Shown one piece after another: positions 50,140 to 57,749 of a stretch of DNA of 64,000 nucleotides. The notes beneath the pieces are model-generated. The model saw nothing but the letters and a program-made list of their open reading frames with translations. It was not told the DNA's origin and searched no databases. Within the stretch, counting starts at the first letter, position 1. Each line of letters begins with the position of its first letter. The stretch covers positions 421,942 through 485,941 of the forward strand of contig JAOAPE010000012.1 in the NCBI GenBank assembly GCA_025462725.1, given 5' to 3'. This stretch comes from Terriglobales bacterium. Its GTDB lineage: Bacteria; Acidobacteriota; Terriglobia; Terriglobales; Acidobacteriaceae. Made by a program: the position numbers and the translations under genes.

Positions 50140-52677
50140 TTATGCGTTAGTCGTGGCTGGTTCAAGTTCTGCGGCGCGGGTGTAGTCACACTGGATCATT
50201 TTGGCCGGCTCTTCCGCTTCAGCCTTGCCTTTTTTCTTTCGGCGCTTGGGTTTCTCTTCTTCTTCTGAAGTCTTTTTATTGTTCGGGCACACGATCACTG
50301 TGCCTGATTTCAGAGTCTTCTCTAACAAGTAAGGACTGTCACACTGCGGACACTTTTCCGCGATGGGCTTGTAGTTGGAAGTGAATTCGCAATCCGGATA
50401 ATTCGAGCATCCGTAGAAGTAGTTTCCGCGACGTGCCTTCTTCTCCGCAATGTCTCCGTCTTTGCAATCCGGACACTTCACACCGATGTAATTCTGCTTG
50501 ATGTATTTGCATTCGGGATAGCCGCTGCAGGAGGTAAACTCGCCATATTGGCCGTGTCGTAAGACCATAGTGCGCTCGCACTTAGGGCACTTTTCCTCAA
50601 GTGGAACATCAGGTACTTTTTTGTTCTGGTCCAGGCGCCTGGTTGTGCGGCAGGTCGGATAACCGGTGCACGCTAGGAATTGGCCGAAGCGCCCGCGCTT
50701 CAGCACCATGGGCTGACCGCAGTTCTCGCACATGTCATCGAGCAGGTCTTCGTCAACGGCGAGTTCTTTGTCCGGCTTTTCCTTGGTGAAGTCGCAGCTT
50801 CCTTTTTTCTTTTTGTCGTACGAAGAGCAGGCATAGAACCAGCCGTGCCGTCCCCAGCGCTCGATCAACGGTGAGCCACAACGCTCACACATTTCGCCAG
50901 TCGGCTTCTTCATGGTCTTGATGTTGACCATGTTCTTTTCCGCGTAACTAATGTCTTTGGACAGCTTCTTATAGAAACTGGCCATCGTCTTGGTCCACTT
51001 CTCGCGGCCTTCTTCGATCTCGTCCAATTCTTCTTCCAACCCTGCGGTGTAGTTCGGGTCGAAGATATCTTCGAAGTTGTCCACCAACAACGTTGCGACG
51101 ATCTCGCCTGTTTCAGTCGGAGAGAAGCGGCGCTCGTGTTTCACAACGTATCCGCGTTCTTGGATGGAACTAATGATGGCTGCGTAAGTGGAGGGACGTC
51201 CTACTCCGCGCTCTTCCAACTCTTTCACCAGCGACGCTTCGTTGTATCGCGGGGGAGGCTCAGTGAAATGCTGTTCAGGCTTGAGCACTTCCAACTTCAG
51301 CGCGTCTCCGGTCTCGACCGGCGGAAGCTTGTGCTCCAGCGCTTCATCGTCTTCATCCTTCGATTCTTTAGTTTCCTCATAGACCTTTAGGAAACCGGCG
51401 AACTTCATGATCGAGCCCGTCGCGCGGAACTGGTATGTATCTTTGTCAGCCTTCGCGTCAATCTCAATGGTTGTGCGATCGAAGATTGCGGGCATCATCT
51501 GCGACGCCACGAACCGCTGCCAAATCAACTTGTAAACTTTGTATTCGTTCGGCTGAAGATATTGGCGGACACTCTCAGGATCCTTCTCGACCGAAGTAGG
51601 ACGAATCGCTTCGTGTGCATCCTGCGTGTCTTTTTTCGACTTGAAGGTGTTCGGCGACTCTGGCAAGAACTCTTTTCCGTACTCTTTGCCGATGTGCTCG
51701 CGGACCTCGTCTAGCGCTTCTTTTCCAACGCGCGTCGAATCCGTACGCATATAAGTGATGAGACCGACAGAACCTTCGTCGCCGAGTTCCACGCCCATAT
51801 AAAGTTTCTGAGCGATACCCATTGCTACCTTTACAGGCAGACTGAGTTTGCGTGACGCATCCTGCTGGAATTTGCTGGTAGTGAAAGGCGGCACAGGACG
51901 ACGCTGCTGCTCGCGCTTTTCAACATTGCTGACGCGCCAATCGGCCTTCTCGAGAGCAGAAGTAATCGCCGTCGCAGAGGCTTCATCACCGATCTGCAGC
52001 TTGTCGTATTTATCGCCGTTCTTGCCTGAGAATGCCGCATCGAAAACAGGCGGAGTCTTCCCAGCCAGCGCTGCGTCAATGCTCCAATATTCTTGCTTCG
52101 TAAATGCGCGGATCTCACGCTCGCGCTCCACGATGAATCGCAGGGCAACAGTCTGGACACGGCCAGCGGAAAGCCCACGCTTTACTTTGTCCCAAAGCAG
52201 CGGAGAGATCTTGTATCCCACCAACCGATCGAGAACGCGGCGCGCCTGCTGCGCGTCTACCAGGTTCCAGTCAATACCGCGGGCATGCTCGAATGCTTCC
52301 TTCACCGCGCGCTGCGTGATCTCGTTGAACGTGACTCGATATACCGGTATAGCCAGCTTCTTTTTGCTGTCGCGGGTCACGCCAAACTCTTCCGCCAAGT
52401 GCGCAGCGATGGCCTCACCTTCACGGTCAGGATCAGGCGCAAGGTACACGGCGACAGCCTTGGCGGCCATCTTCTTCAGCTTGGCCATCACTTTTTCTTT
52501 GCCTGGGATGATGGCCAGTTCGGTGGCAAAGTCGTTGTCCACGTCAACGGAGAGACCGCTCTTAGGCAGGTCTTTGACGTGTCCGAGTGAGGCTTCAACC
52601 TCAAACTCTTTGCCGAGATATTTGTTGATCGTCTTGGCTTTCGCCGGCGATTCAACGATGACTAATGATTTTGCCAA
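50140..52677 (-). CDS. topA: DNA topoisomerase I
   Basis: Type IA topoisomerase that relaxes negative supercoils. The 845-aa protein has the Toprim domain (SLVIVESPAKAKTINKYLG, then DPDREGEAIAAHL near residue 83), the active Tyr309 in LITYMRTDSTRV, the GLSAGRVQTVAL segment, and a long C-terminal tail with five Cys4-type zinc modules (CERCGSPL, CENCGQPM, CPKCERTM, CPDCKDG, CPQCDSPY). A basic low-complexity tail (PKRRKKKGKAEAEE) follows. Length and domain order are normal. Confidence 0.97.
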   Translation of the reverse strand: MAKSLVIVESPAKAKTINKYLGKEFEVEASLGHVKDLPKSGLSVDVDNDFATELAIIPGKEKVMAKLKKMAAKAVAVYLAPDPDREGEAIAAHLAEEFGVTRDSKKKLAIPVYRVTFNEITQRAVKEAFEHARGIDWNLVDAQQARRVLDRLVGYKISPLLWDKVKRGLSAGRVQTVALRFIVEREREIRAFTKQEYWSIDAALAGKTPPVFDAAFSGKNGDKYDKLQIGDEASATAITSALEKADWRVSNVEKREQQRRPVPPFTTSKFQQDASRKLSLPVKVAMGIAQKLYMGVELGDEGSVGLITYMRTDSTRVGKEALDEVREHIGKEYGKEFLPESPNTFKSKKDTQDAHEAIRPTSVEKDPESVRQYLQPNEYKVYKLIWQRFVASQMMPAIFDRTTIEIDAKADKDTYQFRATGSIMKFAGFLKVYEETKESKDEDDEALEHKLPPVETGDALKLEVLKPEQHFTEPPPRYNEASLVKELEERGVGRPSTYAAIISSIQERGYVVKHERRFSPTETGEIVATLLVDNFEDIFDPNYTAGLEEELDEIEEGREKWTKTMASFYKKLSKDISYAEKNMVNIKTMKKPTGEMCERCGSPLIERWGRHGWFYACSSYDKKKKGSCDFTKEKPDKELAVDEDLLDDMCENCGQPMVLKRGRFGQFLACTGYPTCRTTRRLDQNKKVPDVPLEEKCPKCERTMVLRHGQYGEFTSCSGYPECKYIKQNYIGVKCPDCKDGDIAEKKARRGNYFYGCSNYPDCEFTSNYKPIAEKCPQCDSPYLLEKTLKSGTVIVCPNNKKTSEEEEKPKRRKKKGKAEAEEPAKMIQCDYTRAAELEPATTNA

Positions 52678-52744
52678 TTGGTTCGTTTCCTAGTTTCAAA
52701 TATGAGTGACAGTAACATGGGACAACTGAGTTATGCGAATCGCA

Positions 52745-52779
52745 CAAGCTTCTAGCTCTTAGCCTTTAGCTCTTAGCTT
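52745..52779 (-). repeat. Heptad tandem repeat, left arm
   Basis: Read on the minus strand, units of (A/G)(A/G)GCTAA repeat about five times (first 3 exact, then decaying). The 26 bp at 52754-52779 are the reverse complement of 53222-53247 with one mismatch. The repeat encodes the last residues (LKLRAKG) and stop of the four-helix-bundle gene. Confidence 0.85.
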
Positions 52780-53148
52780 AAGGCCTGCATTCTTCGCGAT
52801 TCCGATGGTTGAGGAGAGCGAACTTAGCATCTTTCTGATCTCAGTCAGCTCCGAAGCAAGGGAGCTGTGCTTTTCAACCTGTATCAATTTCAAGTCGCGA
52901 GCAAGCAAGAGGTGGTACTCAAGCTCACTCGCAGATCCCATTGCGATCTGAACAAACCTTGCCATCTCGCCATCGCCTTTGCGGCCGCAACCCTCCGCAA
53001 GATTTGCTCCGATCGACGCCGCGGCTCGTCTCATCTGGCTGGTTAAACCAAACAGCTCTTCTCTTGGAAACGTCTGCGTTGCTGAATACAGTGACAAAGT
53101 TAATTGATGGGCTCTGTCCCAAACTTTCAAATCTTTGAAGTCCCGCAT
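52759..53148 (-). CDS. Four-helix-bundle protein (23S rRNA intervening-sequence / Avd-like family)
   Basis: A 129-aa helical protein. The family pattern is plain: FKDLKVWDRAHQLTLSLYSAT, FPREELFGLTSQMRRAAASIGANLAEGCGRK, and ELEYHLLLARDL. Such proteins are encoded in 23S rRNA insertions and, in a related branch, beside diversity-generating retroelements, but no rRNA or reverse transcriptase is near. The gene is enclosed by inverted heptad repeats 442 bp apart, and its stop codon is supplied by the left repeat. ATG 53148. Probably a mobile or degenerate element passenger; function unknown. Confidence 0.9.
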   Translation of the reverse strand: MRDFKDLKVWDRAHQLTLSLYSATQTFPREELFGLTSQMRRAAASIGANLAEGCGRKGDGEMARFVQIAMGSASELEYHLLLARDLKLIQVEKHSSLASELTEIRKMLSSLSSTIGIAKNAGLKLRAKG

Positions 53149-53207
53149 CTCTCACCTTTTCAGTTAATCATGCCGCTTAGAACTACAAGCGTGGACATCT
53201 TGGGCCT

Positions 53208-53247
53208 GAGCTAAAAGCTAAAAGCTAAGAGCTAAAGGCTAAAAGCT
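53208..53247 (+). repeat. Heptad tandem repeat, right arm
   Basis: Five full heptads (A/G)(A/G)GCTAA plus five bases, 53208-53247. The arm is inverted relative to 52745-52779. Its minus strand supplies the final Ser-Phe-stop of dprA (53239). Confidence 0.85.
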
Positions 53248-54420
53248 CCTCACGAAATTCTTCCCCGGCAATTGCTTGATCTTGCCGGACATTTCCAGTT
53301 CAAATAATGCCGCGAATATTTCTGAAGAAGAGACGTCGCCATCGAGCTTGTCAATGATCTCGTCTATCTGAAGCGCTTCGTCCTGCTTCAGAGTCCTGAG
53401 GACCTTCTTCTCTTGTGGGGAGAACTGTTCGTCTCCAAATAGAGATGCAGTAGGGGTCGATTCGGTCGCACGGACCCAGTTCGCCTCCAGTTGGATCTTG
53501 ACCTGCGTCGGCAGTTCTTCCCAAATGTCTTCCCACGTCGCAACTAGCTTGGCGCCCTGTTTTATCAACGTGTTGGGGCCCCAGGAATTCTTGTTTGTAA
53601 CGTTTCCCGGGACAGCGTAAACGTCCCTAGATTGCTCCAGCGCACAACGAGCCGTAATGCGTGTGCCACTGTATTCGCCCGCTTCCACCACCAGCACCCC
53701 TATCGACATTCCGCTGATAATCCTGTTGCGGATGGGGAAATTCTGCGGCGCTGCAAAAGTTCCGATCGCGAACTCACTCACCACCGCCCCGCCAGTTGCC
53801 ACGATCTGCTCCGCCAGCTTCTTGTTCTCTCGCGGATACACCACATCCACGCCCGTTCCCCAGATCGCAATCGTCTTCCCCTGCGCCTCGATCGCACCTT
53901 TATGTGCCTGCGTGTCCACTCCGCGGGCCATGCCGCTGATGATCGTCAGACCCCGTGACGCCATATCCGCCGATAGCCGCTGCGACATCCCAATCCCATA
54001 CGGCGTGGGATGCCGCGTTCCCACAACCGCAATCCCCGGCTGCGTCAAAAGGCTTGCGTCGCCACGTACATATAAAACGAGCGGCGGATCGTAAATGTTA
54101 CGCAGCGTCTCCGGATAGAGATCGTCGTCCAGGCTGACGATCTCCGCTCCTGCCGAGACTGCCCGGATCAATTCCTCTTCCGCCAGCGTTGACGATTTGC
54201 CAAGAGCGATCGATTGCGCCGATTCAGCCCTGATGCCAGCGGCTTCCAATTCCGTCAACGATGCGCGGAACACTTTTTCGACGTCACCGAAATGCTGGAC
54301 TAATCGGCGTGCTTTGGCCGCGCCGAGTCCAGGCGTCATGGCCAGCGCCAGCCAGTGATTTCGACGCATACTGCTAGAAGGCTTTACTGCTGCAGCCGCA
54401 GCTGAGTTTTCGCTTGTCAT
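53239..54420 (-). CDS. dprA: DNA processing protein DprA
   Basis: Loads RecA on incoming single-stranded DNA in natural transformation. The 393-aa protein has an N-terminal SAM/HhH-like part (LALAMTPGLGAAKARRLVQHFG), a Rossmann core with GIAVVGTRHPTPYG, TIISGMARGVDTQAHKGAI, GTGVDVVYPRENKKL, PIRNRIISGMS and YAVPGNVTNKNSWGPNTLIKQGA, and a C-terminal winged helix (EKKVLRTLKQDEALQIDEIIDKL). Its last codons and TAG lie in the heptad repeat. Start ATG 54420. Confidence 0.96.
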   Translation of the reverse strand: MTSENSAAAAAVKPSSSMRRNHWLALAMTPGLGAAKARRLVQHFGDVEKVFRASLTELEAAGIRAESAQSIALGKSSTLAEEELIRAVSAGAEIVSLDDDLYPETLRNIYDPPLVLYVRGDASLLTQPGIAVVGTRHPTPYGIGMSQRLSADMASRGLTIISGMARGVDTQAHKGAIEAQGKTIAIWGTGVDVVYPRENKKLAEQIVATGGAVVSEFAIGTFAAPQNFPIRNRIISGMSIGVLVVEAGEYSGTRITARCALEQSRDVYAVPGNVTNKNSWGPNTLIKQGAKLVATWEDIWEELPTQVKIQLEANWVRATESTPTASLFGDEQFSPQEKKVLRTLKQDEALQIDEIIDKLDGDVSSSEIFAALFELEMSGKIKQLPGKNFVRSF

Positions 54421-54492
54421 TCGGGGGGACCGGAAATACTCGAACTCGGCGGACTGTACACGCCAACAAAATTGGATGTCAAGCGGGAAGAA

Positions 54493-54527
54493 AGCTGTCA
54501 GCCATCAGCTGTCAGCCGTCAGCTCTA
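54493..54527. repeat. AGC-based heptad tandem repeat
   Basis: Five 7-bp units starting AGC (AGCTGTC, AGCCATC, AGCTGTC, AGCCGTC, AGCTCTA) in the 350-bp dprA-mqnA gap. The heptad period matches the repeats around the four-helix gene. Confidence 0.75.
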
Positions 54528-54580
54528 GAGTCAGTAGCACCGCGGGCGGCTATTCAAGAAGCTGAGACACCACGAAAATA

Positions 54581-54625
54581 GCGCCAAAGGCGCGAAAGTG
54601 ATTAGCCCACAGCGTAAGCTGTGGG
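54581..54625. repeat. REP-like double hairpin
   Basis: GCGCC-AAA-GGCGC (54581-54593) followed by CCCACAGC-GTAA-GCTGTGGG (54606-54625), both perfect stems. A pair of small palindromes separated by an A-rich spacer resembles dispersed intergenic repeats of Acidobacteria and Planctomycetes (from memory, not checked). Confidence 0.65.
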
Positions 54626-54674
54626 TACGAGTGTCAAAATTCCAATCGCCAGCGGCGCGACACTGGTTTGCCGA

Positions 54675-54702
54675 AAGCTGACAGCTAAAAGCCGACAAGT
54701 AA
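54675..54702. repeat. Heptad repeat, inverted relative to 54493-54527
   Basis: AAGCTGA, CAGCTAA, AAGCCGA, CAAGTAA. Together with 54493-54527 it flanks the REP-like hairpins in opposite orientation. Confidence 0.6.
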
Positions 54703-54737
54703 TCCAGCAATATAGAATCCCTTGTTCGGTTGTTCAC

Positions 54738-54765
54738 GAGAAACGAGAAACGGGAAACCAGAAAC
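54738..54765 (+). repeat. Four GAGAAAC-type heptads upstream of mqnA
   Basis: GAGAAAC, GAGAAAC, GGGAAAC, CAGAAAC in perfect register, ending five bases before the mqnA ATG (54771) and covering the ribosome-binding position. No better ribosome site is present, so a GGGAAAC unit may serve. Confidence 0.8.
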
Positions 54766-54770
54766 CGCTC

Positions 54771-55577
54771 ATGCGTCTGCGCGTCTCAGCTATCAGCTTT
54801 CTAAATACAGCCCCTTTAATGTGGGACTTTGATCACGGCGATCTGCGTCGCGATTACCGTGTGGACTACACGCTGCCATCGGCCTGCGCGGAGATTCTTC
54901 GCAACGGGATGGCTGATATAGGAATTATCCCCGCGGCGACTTATACGACAATCCCGGATCTCGTCATCATTCCTGATATCGCGATTGCTGCGCGCGGCCC
55001 GGTCCGTTCCATTCTGCTCATCAGTAAAGTGCCAATCGACCAGATCAAGACCGTTGCCGCGGACACCTCTTCGCGTTCCAGCGTGGCGCTGCTGCAAGTG
55101 CTGTTAAAAAAATTCCACAAGACCGCTCCGGAATTTGTTCCCATGCCTCCGCAACTCGGGCCTATGTTAAAAAGCTGCGATGCGGGACTGCTCATCGGTG
55201 ATCCGGCGCTGCTCGCGAAAACAGGGCAGCATCACGTATACGATCTCGCAGAAGAATGGAAACGGTGCACAGGGAAGCCATTCGTGTTCGCATTCTGGGC
55301 GATTAGGAAAAGCGCGCTCGAAGGACATGACTCAGTCAAGATCGTTCATGATTTCCAGCAATCACGCGACAACGGACTGAAGTCAGAGAACATCGCAAAG
55401 CTCGCGACAGAATGGTCCGTGCGCCTTGACCTTCCTGAATCCGAGATCACCAGCTACCTGACCGAGAACATTCATTACAAACTCGACGAAGACTGTCTCG
55501 CCGGGCTGCGCACCTTTTATTCCTACGCAGCGGAATGTGGGGCCCTGCCCCAAGCGCCAGCGCTCGAGTTCCTTTGA
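54771..55577 (+). CDS. mqnA: Chorismate dehydratase MqnA
   Basis: First committed enzyme of the futalosine menaquinone pathway, converting chorismate to 3-enolpyruvyl-benzoate. The 268-aa periplasmic-binding-protein-like fold begins LRVSAISFLNTAPLMWDFDHG and continues with NGMADIGIIPAATYTTIPDLVIIPDIAIAARGPVRSILLISKVP, LLIGDPALLA and YDLAEEWKRCTGKPFVFAFWAIRK, as in the family. ATG 54771 is chosen as it starts at the conserved N-terminus; upstream codons read through the heptad repeats. It precedes mqnC by 16 bp. Confidence 0.96.
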   Translation: MRLRVSAISFLNTAPLMWDFDHGDLRRDYRVDYTLPSACAEILRNGMADIGIIPAATYTTIPDLVIIPDIAIAARGPVRSILLISKVPIDQIKTVAADTSSRSSVALLQVLLKKFHKTAPEFVPMPPQLGPMLKSCDAGLLIGDPALLAKTGQHHVYDLAEEWKRCTGKPFVFAFWAIRKSALEGHDSVKIVHDFQQSRDNGLKSENIAKLATEWSVRLDLPESEITSYLTENIHYKLDEDCLAGLRTFYSYAAECGALPQAPALEFL

Positions 55578-55593
55578 TAAGATTGTTCAAGCG

Positions 55594-56640
55594 ATGTCCC
55601 TGACCAAACAGCAATGCGTGGAGATGCTCCGCTCTGATGACCTCATCGGTATCGGAATGGAAGCCGATGCTCTGCGCCGCAAGATGCATCCCGAGAACGT
55701 TGTCACCTACGTTATCGACCGCAACATTAATTACACCAACTTCTGTACTGAGTACTGCTCGTTTTGCGCGTTCTATCGGCCGCTGAAGGGCAAGATGGCT
55801 GCTGAGGGATACATCCTCGACTTCGACACCATCTTTGAGAAGATTCGCGAGACTGTTGAGGTCGGCGGCACTGGCGTGCTGATGCAGGGTGGCCTGCATC
55901 CTGATTTGAAGATCGATTGGTTCGAGCGGCTCTTCAAAGAAATCAAACAGCGATTTCCGATGGTGCATCTGCATTGCCTTTCCGCGTCTGAAATTTTGGC
56001 AATCGCGGAATACAGCGAGCTTTCATTGCGCGACACCATCGCGCGTCTCCGCGATGCAGGACTTGACTCAATCCCGGGCGGCGGTGCTGAGATTCTCGAC
56101 GACGAAGTTCGCCAGAAGGTCGCGCGATTGAAATGCCTGACCGAGGATTGGATCGCTGTCCATCGTACCGCGCATCAGCTTGGCATGAGAACGACTGCCA
56201 CCATGATGTTCGGTGTGGGTGAGACGTTTGAGCATCGCGCCAATCACTTTCAACGTGTTTACGATCTGCAGGAAGAGACTGGCGGATTCACCGCGTTCAT
56301 CCCGTGGAGCTTCCAGCCAAAGAACACCGCGCTCGGCGGACGCAAATGGGACGAAGCCACCTCTGTTGAATATTTGAAGACTCTCGCCGTCTCGCGATTG
56401 TTTCTATCCAACATCAAGAATGTTCAAGCCAGCTGGGTGACGCAAGGATTGAAAGTCCTTCAGCTCGGTCTTCGCTTTGGCGGAAACGACGTTGGCTCGG
56501 TGATGCTTGAAGAGAACGTCGTCCGTTCTGCGGGCGTCACGAATTGCACCACGGAAGAAGAGTTGCGTCACATCATTCGTGATGCTGGCTTCCGTCCCGC
56601 ACAACGCGACACGCTCTATCGCACTTATTTCCTGAATTAA
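55594..56640 (+). CDS. mqnC: Cyclic dehypoxanthinyl futalosine synthase MqnC
   Basis: Radical SAM enzyme that cyclises dehypoxanthinyl futalosine. The cluster motif CTEYCSFC (CxxxCxxC) is near residue 54, in NINYTNFCTEYCSFCAFYR. GGTGVLMQGGLHPDLKIDWFERLF, GLDSIPGGGAEILDDEVR and GGFTAFIPWSFQPKNT distinguish MqnC from the homologous MqnE. The 348-aa length is normal. It is cotranscribed with mqnA. MqnB and MqnE are not in this window; MqnD is at 34360-35223. Confidence 0.95.
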   Translation: MSLTKQQCVEMLRSDDLIGIGMEADALRRKMHPENVVTYVIDRNINYTNFCTEYCSFCAFYRPLKGKMAAEGYILDFDTIFEKIRETVEVGGTGVLMQGGLHPDLKIDWFERLFKEIKQRFPMVHLHCLSASEILAIAEYSELSLRDTIARLRDAGLDSIPGGGAEILDDEVRQKVARLKCLTEDWIAVHRTAHQLGMRTTATMMFGVGETFEHRANHFQRVYDLQEETGGFTAFIPWSFQPKNTALGGRKWDEATSVEYLKTLAVSRLFLSNIKNVQASWVTQGLKVLQLGLRFGGNDVGSVMLEENVVRSAGVTNCTTEEELRHIIRDAGFRPAQRDTLYRTYFLN

Positions 56641-56653
56641 CTGGATTGCCGGG

Positions 56654-57643
56654 TCAGATCGTCAGCACAATTTTCCCAAACGTTTCGTTGGATTCCATCC
56701 GCTTGTGTGCGGACTGAATCTCCGCCAGCGGGAACTCGCTATCGATAGTGGCGCGCAACTTGCCCGCCGCGAACAGAGGAACCACTTCCTTAGCGAAGGC
56801 CTGAGTGGCAATTATCTTTTCTTCTAGCGGGCGTGCACGCAAGACTGTGCCGATGATCTGCGCGCGTTTGCCGAGGAACTGTCCCAGGTTGAACTCGGCT
56901 TTGCCTCCGGCGGAAGAAGCCAAGAGCATGACGCGTCCTTTAAGGGCGAGCGCCTGGACATCCGCGGCGACGTACGCACCACCGACTAGATCGAGAATCA
57001 GATCGAAGCCCTTGCCGTGTGTCACGATCTTCGTGAAGTCGACAAGCGGCTCCATTGACTCCCTAAGTTGAACGCCTGCTTGCAATCCGTATTCCTGCTT
57101 CGCTCGCTGCAACTTATCGAGAGTTCGGGAGGTCCCGTATGGAACCGCGCCGATCGCGCGAACCAGTTGCGTGGCTGCCAGTCCAACACCGCTGCCGACG
57201 GCATGGATCAGGACTGATTCCGACGGATGCAGAGCGGCTTGCTTCCAGAGCGCGTCATGCGCGGTGATGAATGCTTCAGGGATTGCCGCGGCTTCTGACC
57301 ACGAGAGATTGTCAGGTATCGCAGCCAGCGTTCGCTGGTGCGCTATGATGTACTCGGCGTGGGCGCCGCCTCCGGTGATGCCGAAAACGCGCCGTCCCTT
57401 TTCATAGAGACGAGCAGCGGGGCCGCTTTCGACGACCACTCCCGCGAACTCGAGTCCGGAAATATTTTGTGGTGAGTCGGCAGGGGCGGGGTACTTACCT
57501 TCCCGCTGGTGGATGTCCGCACGATTGAGCGCGGATGCCTTCACCTGAACAAGGACCTGGTCGGCAACCGGAGAGGGTGTGGGAACTTCTTGAATCTCGA
57601 GAACTTCAGGTCCGCCGAAGCGGGTGATGATGACGGCTTTCAT
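56654..57643 (-). CDS. Quinone oxidoreductase, zinc-free MDR family (PIG3-like)
   Basis: A 329-aa NAD(P)H-dependent quinone or enal reductase of the medium-chain dehydrogenase superfamily. Features: KAVIITRFGGPEVLEIQEV, ALNRADIHQREGKYPAP, GLEFAGVVVE, AAAIPEAFITAHDALW, and a nucleotide fold with HAVGSGVGLAATQLVRAIG. Zinc-site Cys and His are absent, as in quinone reductases. The PIG3 pattern P-x-AFxTA-WxxL is close. Convergent with mqnC (13-bp gap). Confidence 0.92.
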   Translation of the reverse strand: MKAVIITRFGGPEVLEIQEVPTPSPVADQVLVQVKASALNRADIHQREGKYPAPADSPQNISGLEFAGVVVESGPAARLYEKGRRVFGITGGGAHAEYIIAHQRTLAAIPDNLSWSEAAAIPEAFITAHDALWKQAALHPSESVLIHAVGSGVGLAATQLVRAIGAVPYGTSRTLDKLQRAKQEYGLQAGVQLRESMEPLVDFTKIVTHGKGFDLILDLVGGAYVAADVQALALKGRVMLLASSAGGKAEFNLGQFLGKRAQIIGTVLRARPLEEKIIATQAFAKEVVPLFAAGKLRATIDSEFPLAEIQSAHKRMESNETFGKIVLTI

Positions 57644-57749
57644 TGGCAGCGAAGGGCAGGCGGCCTAGAATCCTGCGCTGGTTTATAATAACCAATTCCG
57701 TCCTAGTTGAGATTCAACTACATACAATCAGTTCTGGAGTTCTACAAAG

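Noticed and set aside
52759-53148. Four-helix gene as a diversity-generating retroelement Avd
   Set aside because: No reverse transcriptase, template repeat or variable target lies within the window.
52745-53247. CRISPR-like array
   Set aside because: Units are 7 bp tandem heptads without spacers; the intervening 442 bp is a protein gene.
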